A DNA stretch of 64,000 nt. Origin: Chlorops oryzae. Lineage: Eukaryota; Arthropoda; Insecta; Diptera; Chloropidae. A model generated the notes under the pieces. The model was not told the origin of the DNA and did not search any database. It saw only the letters and a list, made by a program, of their open reading frames with translations. Positions within the stretch are counted from its first letter, which is position 1. Each line of letters opens with the position of its first letter. Below are positions 1-11,982 of the stretch, piece by piece. Where the stretch lies: assembly GCA_020466095.1 (NCBI GenBank), contig CM035807.1:31248712-31312711 (forward strand), read 5' to 3'. The position numbers were made by a program, and so were the translations under genes.

Positions 1-1326
1 TCAGGGAGGGCCAAGGTACAAATAGTTTGTTCTGCATGTATGGTAACACTTTGGCGTCTCTTCATAGGTGTTGTCACATGTAAGCATAGGTTTCCTTTTA
101 TCTTATGAAAAATGATTTTGGCGGCCTTGCCTCATTTCTTGATACTCCTGAAAAACTCGTTTGCCGTATATACTGAGCAGAAAATATTTAGAGGGGGGAA
201 GCTGCCTCTCCCTGCCCTACTGTAAATACGCCCATGGGCCTATGTCAAATGATTTTTTTAAAAAGAAGAAAATAATAGCGATATCGAAAAAAATGGACCC
301 CGTCATTTGGCCCAAAAGGTCATGGTATAAAAAGATGCTTTAAAGTTCTCTGAATGGAAAATCACAAACAGAATTTTTTTTACTTTATCAAAAATTTTTC
401 TAATTAAAATATTTAGTCCAAGTTCTTTGAAACTTTGCAGCTTCGTTTTGCATTTCATTGTGAGTTTTGAATGAAGCAACATGCATGCAACATTCCTGAA
501 TCATGATGGATCATGCGGACGCGCGAATATCAAATATTTGTTACGCTTGCAAATATTCCGAATGGAATTTGATATTCTCACAAGCAACGACACAGAAATG
601 TTCATGTTAGAATGGGAACTCGGATTTTCTGTTTCCTTATTCAATGCGAAGAAAAAATTTTTCATGGAGTCGAAACACGAGGAATTTAAAAGCTTAAACG
701 ATATGAAAAAAAAAAAAAAAAAATGGTATGAACACGATTTCAATGTGAGCTAGCTCCATGGTCCAATTAGTGTTAATTTCTGTTCATGGGAAATTTCAGA
801 AAAAATTTCGATTATCATTTTTGCTATTTCGAAAGTGTTCCGAAAATTCTAATATTTATCAGAACCTTAAAGTCAATATCGAATATTACTAGACGTTCAT
901 TGCGTTTGTGCGTCCTTTTGTGATGGACAGAACTACTCGAGACAGAACATACAAATTATTTTAGAAATGAAAAGAATCAATATAAGATTCGATTCAGACA
1001 CGTCCATCTGAATATCTCTCCTTCTATCTGTCTAATATTCACTCCCACTTTCTGTTCATCTGTTAGCTTGCCCAAGGAGTGAACCTATCTATACCAATTT
1101 TTTTAAAATGGGAAAATATGAGGAAAATATGTGGTAATGGACCTTTTTCATACCAAAACGGGTCCCAAAGTAAAAAATTGAAAAAAAAAAATTTCGAAAT
1201 TTTGGACTTTGATGGCAAAAAATTCTTTAAACTGCAAAAAAGTATACAAGAATTGTATACGCACAGAAAGGCTAGATTTTCTCTGTCGAACTGTTTTAAA
1301 TTTTTTTTCCTGAAATGCAAGGCTTA
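1..1326. other. Noncoding, AT-rich, no gene seen
   Basis: I see no coding signal in this stretch. Open frames are short and broken by A/T homopolymers, for example the A run near 705-721. No terminal repeats or RNA genes were recognised. Confidence 0.6.
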
Positions 1327-1638
1327 GGCCCGATATTACAGTGCATACTTAAGGTCTCCTTAGCACTTAAGTAAAGCTTAAGTCTGTAAAGCATTTTAAC
1401 AGTACAAATTTTAAGTGCTCCTTAAATAAGTTTCCAAATTAATTTAATGAAGGAATTTCACTAATTTTACGAATTTTAAAAAAGTATAAACAAAAAGTAT
1501 AGGTTTTTTCAAATGTTGCCTGCCGAAAACAATTTTCGTGAGTTTTGGATAAAAATTGACTGTTAAACCGTTTGACACTTAAGGTGTTCTTAAGTCTTCA
1601 AGCTTCCTTAACTTAAGTATACACTGTAATATCGGGCC
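1327..1638. mobile_element. PIF/Harbinger-like MITE
   Basis: A 312-bp inverted-repeat element. It starts GGCCCGATATTACAGTG and ends CACTGTAATATCGGGCC, and is flanked on both sides by TTA (1324-1326 and 1639-1641). A 3-bp TWA duplication with GGSCC-type ends is typical of PIF/Harbinger elements. The interior has several CTTAAG-rich inverted motifs and no coding capacity, so it is non-autonomous. Confidence 0.75.
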
Positions 1639-1764
1639 TTAGAGTAAAAAAAGAAATTTTCTAAAACAACTGCAAATTTCTTCCTTTCCCTTATAACTCC
1701 TGAAGGGTGCATATGCGGCCCCCCTCCCATACGATTTTTTGTTCACAATGACCTCCTCTATCAA

Positions 1765-2254
1765 CAGTGCTGTCGTTTTTGTATCTTAGAATGTAGCAAA
1801 ATGCTTTTAAAATGGTAGTTTTTATAAAATAAACGGAGTACTTCTAAAAAGAGGAGTTTTTAAGCAATAGAAGAAAAATAAAGACTACAATATTAATGAA
1901 CGAAATTTAGAAGAAAAATTTTCCACTTTTTCGCTTCTCCAATCTTTTTGAAATTTTTTTTATTCAACTTTCGAACATTCGATTATTGAATCTATACATG
2001 TAGCCCAAAAATGGCATCAGACATACATATGGCTTGACGCCAAAAATCATATCAAAATTATTGCTTGCTTTTCGCGAATGCTAAAAACAGATAAACGTAT
2101 GCGAATATAAGAAGTTTTCGAAGAAGCTATAACAAAATTTATTTACATCTAAATAGTAGTACGTTAATGAAAGGAGTATACTTACTATAGTAAGGTAGTA
2201 CGGCGAGACAAAAAGTAAGAAAAAAACTACTATAGTAGCATTTCGACAGCACTG
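1765..2254. mobile_element. hAT-like MITE
   Basis: Short terminal inverted repeats CAGTGCTGTCG / CGACAGCACTG enclose 490 bp. CTATCAA is repeated on both sides (1758-1764 and 2255-2261). The match can be read as 8 bp if the terminal C is counted in the duplication. Length, ends and duplication fit a hAT-type non-autonomous element. No transposase is seen; the minus-strand open frame near 2139-2462 lies across its right edge and is probably spurious. Confidence 0.6.
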
Positions 2255-2439
2255 CTATCAACCCTATAAAAAAAGCACTCGCAAACACTTTCTGATTCAT
2301 TTCCGAATCGTTTTTTTGTACGTATGAAGTTTTTAATTTCTGACAGATCTGGAGAGAGCGCCTAAGACAAAAATTCCAGAATGCAATTGATCGCATAATT
2401 TTTCGAGGTTTTCCAGTAGTGGGGTCTATTGTAAAGATT

Positions 2440-2740
2440 TCAAAAATTGATCTTTCAAACATATTTTTTATAAGAAAGTTATGATGAAATTCGTAAGATT
2501 AAGATTATTTGTTTCTATTTTATTTTATTATTTTAAGACCTCATAACTTATGAGTCATAAGCTATTTAAAGTAATCGTGACAAGTGGGAGGATCCCGAAA
2601 ATTAATCCAAACATTTTTCAGAAATTGGAACGAAAATCGGCGTTTGAGCTTTCATCATTCTCATAAACATTTACTGAGTAATTTTCTTGATTTGTATACT
2701 CGACATGAGTCGGGTATTGCTTTGCCAAGGAAGCTGGATA
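2440..2740 (+). repeat. Dispersed repeat, copy 1
   Basis: This stretch matches the reverse complement of about 9190-9430. Shared landmarks are GACAAGTRGGAGGATCC, the block CTTTCATCATTCTCATAAAC, and the later CATGA..GGGTATT..TTGCCAA spacing. Divergence is substantial with small indels, so both look like old copies of one unnamed repeat. Ends are not defined. Confidence 0.6.
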
Positions 2741-4244
2741 ATGTAATTTTGAGTCATTCCTGTAAGGTCTAAAAAATATGAGCTATTCTCTCTAACATAT
2801 CCATTACTGACCCATTAAAGACTTTTAACCCTTGTTTTTATTTTCACTATCTAGAAGGCACTTTTTGAAAATATTTTAATTAAATCCACCACGTGATGAA
2901 GGGGTTATTTTTTCCTTGCCATAAAAATATATTTTCTCATTACAAAATTTTAATTAGTTTACATAGTTTATTTTTTTCATACATTTTAAATCAAGATATT
3001 AGTGAAAAAGCAAAGCTCATTTGAATTCTACCGAGAAAATACTCCGAAAAGGTGATGGAATTTTCGCAAAATCGCTCGTGTAAAAATATTCGAAGTGACG
3101 CTAATTACCGCTTTTAAGTTTGACAATTTTTCGAAAAACCTCAATGAAGGGGATAGGAGGGGGGGAACTCGTTTTTGCTTCAGCGATTTGACTACGACTT
3201 TCGATTATAAATTCTCGTCCAACCACCCGCTCTCTCCGTCAAAGCCACGATATTGTGATTTTTTAATAGAACTCGGCGTTGCGTAGTTCAAAATGGCCCT
3301 CCGTTATCGATTAAAAGCTTGAGAATTCAATTTTTTTAATACGGTAATCTCACCTAATTGGAATTTTTGTATGAACATAATTGATTTCTTTTTTGCTTAA
3401 TTGGAAGGAAGCTTTAAGAATATTTGATTAAAATTTTTTTTTACTTCTAGTATATATTTTTTGAATGAGGCCTTCTTTATCATGACCTTTGGAATAAGAG
3501 AATGGGACCTTTCTTAAACTTTACTTAGCGCTTGAGATCTTAATTTTTAAGTTATTAAGGTTAAGTAAATTTCTGCTGTCATTATTTGAATTTTAATCAA
3601 ATAGTTATTTCAGAACTTTTGAAGATTTTTGAGTCTGTCCTGCCTGTTGAGAAAGATGATCAAAAGAGGCAGTATTTCCAGTGCCTTTTCTTTCCTGAAG
3701 AGACCGATCATTGTTGAGAACTTTTGTTCAAACCTAGCATAAGAATTCATTGCAGCGAATGCATAAAGATGAAAATTTTATTGAGTTTTTAAGCAATTGC
3801 TTAGCTTGACATACAAGAAATAATCGTTTACCTATGAGTTCTGAAATAGGTATTTAAGGTCCATCGCGATTAACTAAAGTCAGAGATCCATCTCATTTGT
3901 ATGCATACGAGCAAGATTGTATGCAAGATTAAAGTCCCCATTCAAAAGGCATTATTCTCGGCCACAAATTCTTCTCTAAGTGCATGAGGACACCCTTTCA
4001 AAATATCCTAAGCAGACAAGATGATTCATAAAATCTATTTTCATTCGATGATTGATTATTTGAGCTTTTTATTTGAAGGACTTTTTATGGATTTTCTACC
4101 TGTCGAGAAACTTTAAATGAACCCTTTCTGCTTTTCGCTCTCACCCTCTCTGAATGCTCTTTTATCAATTTGTGGTTAAATTCAATAAAATAAAATGAAC
4201 AACAGAAACCATTACAAAAAAAAAAAAAAAAAAAATAATAATAA
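2741..4244. other. Noncoding, nothing recognised
   Basis: AT-rich with no coherent open frame, terminal repeats or RNA structure that I can support. A 19-20 base A run sits near 4217-4235, next to the transposon insertion. Confidence 0.5.
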
Positions 4245-5150
4245 CACTGCTTAACAAATTTGGAATTTATAAAAAGCAACTGAATATTTGTGCAATTTTC
4301 CTGTAGATCTCGGCCTCCTAAGCAAGAAAAAAAATTTTTTTAATTTTTTTATGGAAGAGTTTTTGAGAAAAAATTTTTTGAAATTTTTTTCAGTGCATTT
4401 CGTAGGTGCACTTGCTATTTCAAGCATATCTCGGGCCCCGATCTACCGATTTTAATAAATATATTTTCCAAATATAGATAATTAAGCTCCCTACAACTTT
4501 TAGAATCAAAGTTTTTGATTTGCATGAGTAGTTTTAGTGCTAGAGGTGCAATTATACAAGAAAATTGTGTTTTTTTCAAAAAAATCAGGGTAAATTTTTC
4601 ATATAAAAATTTGTAAAAAATAGAAATCGAAGTGGAAAACCCATTTTCAAATTTTTTGCGTATAGCTAAGTATTTCTTCTAAAAAATAAGCCCCGTTTGG
4701 CTAAAAGCGGTGAAAAATTTACGGAGCTATGATTTTTTTGCCAAAACACTAAAAAATCGATATTTCACAATTTTTGCTTTGTTCACAAAACTTGTTCATA
4801 TGAGCCGAAATTATTTTATGAAGGTGCAATTGAGTAAATTTTCACATATATAAATGCATAAATGCTGCCTCTTTATTGATTAAAAATGAATGTCGTTTTG
4901 CCCTGCCTTTTAGAATATTGTGGTGGATTTGTTTACCTGCCGGTCTCAATGACCTGTACCAGATAAAAAAGGGTGCAGTGCTTTCCCTTAGTGGAAAAAA
5001 ATATAAGGTATCATGAATACGTTTTGTGCGTTAACGTCAGTTTTTATACTAAACGTGTTTCTTTACTTTCAATTTTGCCTAATGAATTGAGCGTAGTATA
5101 AAATACCTGAGGTTTTGCATACTTTACATACATACTTACATACAGTATAG
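4245..5150 (+). repeat. Left terminal inverted repeat
   Basis: This arm is mirrored at 7130-8029. The outermost 30 bp differ by a short indel. From AAGCAACTGAATATTTGT inward the arms match almost base for base over roughly 850 bp, down to the microsatellite TACATACATACTTACATAC at the inner edge. Confidence 0.9.
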
Positions 5151-5164
5151 AAAATTTATGGCAA

Positions 5165-5174
5165 TATATAAAAG
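5165..5174 (+). promoter_or_regulatory. TATA box of the transposase gene
   Basis: TATATAAAAG lies just inside the left inverted repeat, about 100 bp upstream of the ATG at 5268. It is the obvious candidate core promoter for the transposase. Confidence 0.55.
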
Positions 5175-5267
5175 GGTAACACTTATGCGTTTAGATTAGT
5201 AGTCTTGAACTAAATTTTGAACAACGTACATCAATTGAAAATAAAACAAATTTTAAAATATAAAAAA

Positions 5268-6994
5268 ATGAGTAAAAGAACTCGTGTATTCATGTGCAAA
5301 AACAATCCGGACGATTTTTGCAATATTTGTGGATTATATATGTTAAAAAATAAAGGATTAGCGTTTACTGAAGCACTGCAAAAGCACTATTTCCATTACT
5401 TCGGTGTTTTGCCAACTCTCAATGAGCCGTGGACGCCTAAAAGAATATGTGACCTATGTCATAGAAAGTTATCAAAATGGGCTTCTGGAGAACGGTAAGA
5501 ATTAAAATTTAATACGCTATAAAAAAAACTAACTATTTGCATTCTAGCTGTTACATGGATTTTGACACGGCAATGGAATGGAGTGAGCCCTTTTGTCACT
5601 CGGTGGACTGCTATTTTTGCCTTAGTGCAAGAAGTGGATTTGGGAAACATTTAAAATGGGAATACGCGAAAGTTGATTCGGTAAAATTTCCTCTACCTCA
5701 TTCAAGTGATGTGCCTTATCCAGAATGCCCTGGCTCAGCACCCAAAATAGAAGGATCATCAGAGGAAATGCTGGGGTCTAGTGGAAGTCAGTTTGAAACA
5801 AGTTTAACGCAACGAATACTCTCACAGGCCGAATTAAATGACTGGATTCGTGATTTTGGTTTTTCAAAGGGTAAAGCTGAACTTTTTGCATCTAGAATGA
5901 AAGAACGCGGATTTGTGGCTCCTGATGTCAAAACAAGCATTTACAGAAATCGGCACTTGCAATACGGAAAATTTTACGCAAAAGTAGACGATATCTGTTT
6001 CTGCAGCAATATTTTAGGCCTATTCGAAGAGCTCAATGAAGTCTACAATCCCGGAGAGTGGCGTTTATTTATCGATAGCAACAAAGAGAGCTTAAAAGCT
6101 GTCCTCCTACACAATGGCAACCAAAAACCGTCTCTTCCTGTCGCATATGCATCGCATTCTAAAGAAACCTACGAAACAATGAAAACGCTTTTGGATCATA
6201 TTGAATATGACAAGCATAGATGGAAAATATGCGCTGATCTCAAGGTAGTGGCAATTCTGTGCGGGCTTCAAGGAGGATATACAAAATATTGTTGTTTTTT
6301 GTGCAAGTGGGATAGTCGCGCTGACCACTTACACTATATTAAAAAAGATTGGCCTTTGCGAACCAACATTATAGTTGGTGCAGACAATATTCAACGCACT
6401 GCTCTCGTTGATAAAAATAATATTATATTACCGCCACTGCATATAAAATTAGGACTTGCTAAGAACTTTATAAAAAAATTGGCAAAAGATGGAACACAGG
6501 AAGCTTTTGCCCGCTTAAAGGCGATCTTTTCCTACCTTTCACACGCAAAACTCAAGGAAGGAGTTCTAAATGGTCCAGAAATACGTAAACTTTTGCAAGA
6601 CGACGAGTTCTCAAGCCTTTTGTCCCCAGTCGAAGCAGCAGCGTGGAGCTCATTCAAACTTGTTATACACAATTTTTTGGGCAACCACAAAAGTCCAGAT
6701 TACAAGCAAATAGTAAATAACCTACTAAAGAATTATAAGAAAGCCGAAGTACACATGTCGTTGAAGATCCACTTTCTCGATTCGCACTTGGATTTTTTCC
6801 CTGAAAACTTAGGAGACGTAAGCGATGAGCATGGCGAACGTTTTCATCAGCAATTAAAGGATATTGAAAATCGCTATAGCGGCCTTTTCGACACGGCAAT
6901 GATGGGTGATTACGTGTGGTCCCTTGTGCGTGAAAATGATGGTAGTAAATATAAAAGACAAAGCGGAAGCAAGAACTTTTTTCAAATTGTATAA
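5268..6994 (+). CDS. Putative DDE-type transposase, two exons
   Basis: Exon 1 runs 5268-5494 and exon 2 5548-6994. The 53-bp intron has a GTAAGA donor and a TTTGCATTCTAG acceptor, and the split Arg codon keeps frame, giving 557 aa. The start is the first ATG; further upstream only non-ATG codons are open. The N-terminus looks like a zinc-binding DNA-binding region: CNIC at residues 18-21, ICDLC at 60-64, and CH..DCYFC at 92-100. The centre has WRLFIDSNKESLKAVLLHNG (Asp near 252), ICADLKV (Asp near 306) and YCCFLCKWD (324-331). SDEHGERFHQQ lies near 501-511. I read the acidic residues as a probable DDE/D triad; that assignment is inference. The family resembles the many uncharacterised arthropod and cnidarian proteins with the LFIDSS..SLKAVLLHNG signature. 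It should bind the inverted repeats and catalyse cut-and-paste in the nucleus. Confidence 0.8.
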
Positions 6995-7007
6995 AAATAA
7001 TTTTGGA

Positions 7008-7013
7008 AATAAA
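7008..7013 (+). terminator. Poly(A) signal of the transposase gene
   Basis: AATAAA lies 14 bases after the stop codon and is followed by a T-rich stretch. Its position fits 3' end formation before the right inverted repeat begins. Confidence 0.6.
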
Positions 7014-7129
7014 TTTTTATTTCTTTAACACTTTTGCATTAGAGCTTATTTCACAAATGTTTTACAGGAGTTGTACCAATTTGGTAGTTCATGTTGTCTT
7101 AAAGTGGGCTGCATCACAGCGGCCCCGGT

Positions 7130-8029
7130 GTATGTATGTAAGTATGTAAGTATGTATGTAAAGTATGCAAAACCTCAGGTATTTTATACTACGCTCAATT
7201 CATTAGGCAAAATTGAAAGTAAAGAAACACGTTTAGTATAAAAACTGACGTTAACGCACAAAACGTATTCATGATACCTTATATTTTTTTCCACTAAGGG
7301 AAAGCACTGCACCCTTTTTTATCTGGTACAGGTCATTGAGACCGGCAGGTAAACAAATCCACCACAATATTCTAAAAGGCAGGGCAAAACGACATTCATT
7401 TTTAATCAATAAAGAGGCAGCATTTATGCATTTATATATGTGAAAATTTACTCAATTGCACCTTCATAAAATAATTTCGGCTCATATGAACAAGTTTTGT
7501 GAACAAAGCAAAAATTGTGAAATATCGATTTTTTAGTGTTTTGGCAAAAAAATCATAGCTCCGTAAATTTTTCACCGCTTTTAGCCAAACGGGGCTTATT
7601 TTTTAGAAGAAATACTTAGCTATACGCAAAAAATTTGAAAATGGGTTTTCCACTTCGATTTCTATTTTTTACAAATTTTTATATGAAAAATTTACCCTGA
7701 TTTTTTTGAAAAAAACACAATTTTCTTGTATAATTGCACCTCTAGCACTAAAACTACTCATGCAAATCAAAAACTTTGTTTCTAAAAGTTGTAGGGAGCT
7801 TAATTATCTATATTTGGAAAATATATTTATTAAAATCGGTAGATCGGGGCCCGAGATATGCTTGAAATAGCAAGTGCACCTACGAAATGCACTGAAAAAA
7901 ATTTCAAAAAATTTTTTCTCAAAAACTCTTCCATAAAAAAATTAAAAAAATTTTTTTTCTTGCTTAGGAGGCCGAGATCTACAGGAAAATTGTACAAATA
8001 TTCAGTTGCTTTTTTTTTGTTTGACAGTG
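7130..8029 (-). repeat. Right terminal inverted repeat
   Basis: Reverse complement of the left arm. Single-base differences are visible, such as TTTGTTTC against GATTCTAAAAG near 7775 and an expanded GTATGTATGTAAG run at the inner edge (about 7130-7165). Open frames on the minus strand here mirror noncoding arm sequence and are not genes. Confidence 0.9.
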
Positions 8030-8506
8030 TAATATAAGAGTTTTTTATTCTACAAAATTTTGTTGATTGCGGTTTGAGAGTCCTCTGGATGCACACATAC
8101 GAACGCCACACAAATTCCAATCGAAGTAAAATGCATGTTAATAAATTCCACATGCAAAATAGAAGAGATAAAACCTCAACCAATAATTCCAAGTAGAAAT
8201 GGAAAATTTACATATTTTTGTCACGCCATTCCGATCGTTTTATAGACAGACGATGAATGGTGTCTATCAAATTTCGTACCTAGGTAAATTCTGTCATTTC
8301 GGTCGATATCAAAATTTTCCAAATTCATAAATAAAAAAACAAAAAAAAAAAATACGTTCGGCAAGATAAGTCAAATAAATTCTCAAATAGGTAAATACAC
8401 ATCGATTTTGTGTATTTGGATCTTTATTTATGCCTTCCGATTGCATGAATTTTTTCAAGTTTTTTTTAGAGAGTTTTCGTTTGACTTTAAACAATTTTAT
8501 ACTTAA

Positions 8507-8747
8507 CCCATTTAACGCGTATGATACATAAATGTCACACACAAGTGTGGAGTGGAGTGAATGGAAACAATATTGCTCGGTGGGTAATATACAGCTGATC
8601 ATAATAACTGTTTATTTTTGATGTAAATATATCAGAAAATAAACTTCAAGAACTATGCTCCTTCTTTAGGTTAACCTGACCATGCTTAGGCACCACAAAA
8701 AAAAATTTTAAATTTAAGTTCAGCAAATGGCTCCCGCGTTTAATGGG
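8507..8747. mobile_element. piggyBac-like MITE
   Basis: A 241-bp element with ends CCCATTTAACGCG and CGCGTTTAATGGG, each bordered by TTAA (8503-8506 and 8748-8751). TTAA duplication plus CCC/GGG termini is the piggyBac signature. There is no coding capacity. Confidence 0.75.
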
Positions 8748-8751
8748 TTAA

Positions 8752-9800
8752 GGAAAACCAGAATGGCTTTGCGATAAGTTGTTTCATTTAGCTGTTATCA
8801 CTGCCCGAAAATGGTCGAGTATGAGGTCTGTAAATCGAGAATGGATTATTTAAGTAAAAATAGAAATTTCTTGACTGGTAATATCAAAAGTAAATAATGA
8901 TTTAATGCGTTCATACTACATTGACGAAAAATGTATTTTTCCAAAGCCCTTTGGTCTCCGCTATCAGAGCCCATAATTTATATCAGGTACTTCGTTCTTG
9001 TCTTATCTGGCTTGACGAGAACGAGAGTCGGTCAATTTACCCTTTCGAAAATGAACTGAAGCCAAACGGTAGCCTCACGTATTCACTAATTGGACACGCA
9101 AATATCTTTTTAAAAAATATTAAGGAAATTTAAAACAAATAAAGGTGTAACAGTCACCCGAGATTGGCAATAAAATACCCAAGTCATGTGTACAATTCAG
9201 TTTATTTTTTTTTTTAGAGGAGAGATAATTTTTTATACAAGTCAAGAACATTTTTCAATGAATGTTTATGAGAATGATGAAAGCACAAATGCCGACTTTC
9301 GTTCCAGTTCCTGAAGATTTTTTTGTTAAATTGGCTTTAGTTGGGATCCTCCTACTTGTCGGGTCATGCCCGATTTAAGAAGCATTTAAGGTCCTAAAAT
9401 AATCTGAAGTTACATGAAGTTACTGAAATTCCATTATATCTTTAAAAAAGAATACTTAGATAAGAGATGAGCTTTTGGGATCTCTATAACAGACCCAAGT
9501 GCAGGAGGTACTTTTTAAAATTATCCAATCAATTCTAAGTTTCTCTTGCTGACTCTTACCCTCTGAATCTAACGAACTTGGTCAACATTGCTTAATTTCT
9601 TGGCTAAGAAAATGATCAAAAGGCGCACTTTCATACAGTCAGACGAACACACATTTGGACAACGAAAATGGTCAAATCGAATCTCATTTTGACAATGATT
9701 ATTTCTGAATCTTCTGAACGTCTGTCTATATGGGATTTTCCAAACGGACGCGACACTTAAATGAGCAATTTTTAGTCCCGAATTCAAGCGTGCGGTAAAT
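8752..9800. other. Noncoding, with an old repeat copy
   Basis: No gene is supported. The only structure recognised is the second copy of the dispersed repeat at about 9190-9430. Confidence 0.5.
9190..9430 (-). repeat. Dispersed repeat, copy 2
   Basis: Inverted relative to 2440-2740. On the minus strand it reads GACAAGTAGGAGGATCC followed by the shared CTTTCATCATTCTCATAAAC block. The two copies flank the 4245-8029 transposon but lie outside its TAA duplication, so they are not part of it. Confidence 0.6.
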
Positions 9801-10225
9801 GGGCCAAAATTCTTTTTAATGCCTTAACTTCTGTCCCTGTCAATTAAATTCAGTTTTTCTGAAGGAGCAAACCAAATTAATAAAAATTTAGTTTTAACAA
9901 AAAAATTATGAATAACGAAATAAAATTCTCTAGTCGAATTGAAAAAAATCAATTATTACCAAAACTCAATTTTTTTCCTTCGCAAATTACGGTAACATTG
10001 TTGTGTTATCTTGTCTTGTCTTGCCAAAAAAGACAACAATGTTACTGTAATTTGCGAGTAAACAAGATGGAAGTTTGGTAATATTCGATTTTTTTCCAAT
10101 TGAAGTAGAGTATTTTATTTCGTTATTAATAAATTTTTTGGTAAAATTTATTTGTTATTAATTTGATTTGCTCTTTTACGAACACTGAATTTCGTTGACA
10201 GCGACATTAAAAAGAATTTTGGCCC
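9801..10225. mobile_element. 4-bp-TSD foldback MITE, copy 1
   Basis: A 425-bp element with ends GGGCCAAAATTCTTTTTAAT and ATTAAAAAGAATTTTGGCCC, flanked by AAAT (9797-9800, 10226-10229). It contains a second inverted pair, TCGCAAATTACGGTAACATT against AATGTTACTGTAATTTGCGA, around a TTGTCTTG-rich loop. The whole transcript strand would fold into a long hairpin. A second copy lies at 34724-35159. Superfamily not assigned. Confidence 0.75.
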
Positions 10226-10323
10226 AAATAGTAATTTTACTTCTCAATACTTTTGTGCAGTTTATGCGGACTTTTATATTTTTCAAAATTTCTATGCGGT
10301 CCCGAATGGCAATCAGCTATATC

Positions 10324-10568
10324 GCACACCCTCTGCTAAGGTGACACAACTCAAAAATTGTCATTTTTGAGTTAACATATGGAAATTGTTCATAGTTCAC
10401 CTCTCTACCTGCACGAAAAATTCTATTCCGTTTTTGTTAATATAAAAAGCCGAAAAACTCCGTCAATGCATTTCTTCTTGCTTTAATTGACACTGCGACG
10501 CATTTTGTTTTTTGGGTTTTCTGAAAATTGAGAAACTTTGAGTTGTGTCACCTTAGAAGAGGGTGTGC
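10324..10568. mobile_element. Short inverted-repeat MITE
   Basis: Ends GCACACCCTCT..CTAAGGTGACACAACTC and GAGTTGTGTCACCTTAG..AGAGGGTGTGC enclose 245 bp. The inverted repeats are about 30 bp with one or two mismatches. Target duplication is ambiguous because the flank is a TATAT run. Confidence 0.65.
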
Positions 10569-11982
10569 TATATACGGATGCGACATATTTTTTACTTTTT
10601 CTGGAAATGCCCATATATGATTGCCTTTCGAATCTGCTTAGCAATTTTGATGAATATATGAGTTCGCATGAGTTACGCGAAAGTATTCCGAAACAAAATT
10701 ACTATTAACCGCATCCTTGAGTTCGGGACGTTCGAACATTCGGGAAAACTACTCTCGTAAGGGTCAAGTCCGGGTAAAAATGTCCATTATTAGGTAGTTT
10801 TTTTTACTATGAGGCCCTATGCTCCATAAGGAGATAAAGGAATTAAGAAAAGGAAGAAGATATTTTACCATTTTCTCCATCGTATGAAGGATATACATAG
10901 TAGGTACCTTACACACAAAAGTACGAACTTCAAATACCCCCCAAACCGTATGCCACCATAAATCAGACCGTATATATAATATGTGATTTCGCTCGTAATT
11001 GCCACCGTGAAATTGATTTAGATGATTTCGATTAAAATGGCAACTGTTGTAATTATCTCAATAAATTTAAAATTTTAATTGACATAAATTAAGTGGATAT
11101 AAATTCCAGAAAAATACATACTGAATAAGAAAAAAACAAAAGCAAAATGCAGGAATTAAACTAATTTTTAGGCATTCGAGCGTTGAATGGAATTTTAACC
11201 CGAAATCCAAATGCGCAAATTGACCACAAATTCGTTTTAAAATTAACACGGAAAGTCAGTCCGAAAGACCGCAAATTTTCAAAGCACAATTCCAACAAAA
11301 TAAATAAACAACTGCAGAAGCAGCAACAACGACAACATCAACAACGAAACCTACAGCAACAAGGACAGCCATCAACATCCATTCACATGTGTTAATTTAC
11401 AGCTTTTGTTTGTTACAAAAGGTACAGACAGATCGACAAGCAAACACACTGACCGACAGCCAAACGGCCAGACGGACAAACAAACCTGTAGACATGCAGC
11501 TAACCAAGAATGCACATGTTTGTGGTTCAATTTCATTACACTTAATAGTTAATGGGGGGATATGCCATCGCAGGGAATACGCAGCTACCGAGTCTCTTCG
11601 AACGTTGCAGCGCCACCATTGCAGATGAACATCAAATCGATGTGATTAACATACTATACCTAAACATATATGTACATATGTAAATTGATAGAAATGTATA
11701 TGCGTATGCATTGCATTATTTATTTTAATTCGAAAACAACAATAGCAAGCAAATCCCCATGGGAACAAATGGCAAACAACACCAATCTAAATTATGCCGT
11801 CGCCCATGGGCGAACAACGGCCGAACGAAAGCACGAAAGACGGACAGACGGACGAACGGATGATAATAAATATCAATAAATTTGATTCGATTTAACTCCT
11901 TTTTCGCCAAAAATGCTTTCCCCAGTGCAGTTAAAATTTCATTCATCGAAGTCGATTTATGGTCAACAATATCGACGCGTCG
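10569..11982. other. Noncoding, with CAA/CAG and GACG runs
   Basis: No gene is supported. A CAR-rich, glutamine-codon-like stretch lies at about 11313-11370 and a GACGGACAGACGGACGAACGG microsatellite near 11839-11860. The sequence is somewhat less AT-rich at 11550-11860, but no splice-compatible exon is evident. Confidence 0.45.

Larger units (their letters stand above)
4245..8029 (+). mobile_element. Intact DNA transposon with 0.9-kb TIRs
   Basis: A 3785-bp element. It begins CACTGCTTAACAAA and ends TTTGTTTGACAGTG, with TAA on both sides (4242-4244 and 8030-8032). The two arms are long, nearly identical inverted repeats. The unique centre holds a TATA box, a two-exon transposase gene and a poly(A) signal. 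A 3-bp TAA duplication is known for PIF/Harbinger and 3-bp duplications for CACTA-type elements, but the protein does not look like either transposase to me, so the superfamily is left open. High arm identity and the unbroken gene suggest a recent, possibly still active, insertion. Confidence 0.85.

Noticed and set aside
4245..8029. Assignment of the transposon to CACTA or PIF/Harbinger from its ends and 3-bp TSD
   Set aside because: End and duplication length alone are not decisive, and the encoded protein does not show the motifs I know for either family.
7830..8192. Minus-strand 120-codon open frame at the transposon's right end
   Set aside because: Mostly terminal inverted repeat sequence crossing the element boundary; the mirrored sequence in the left arm is not a gene.
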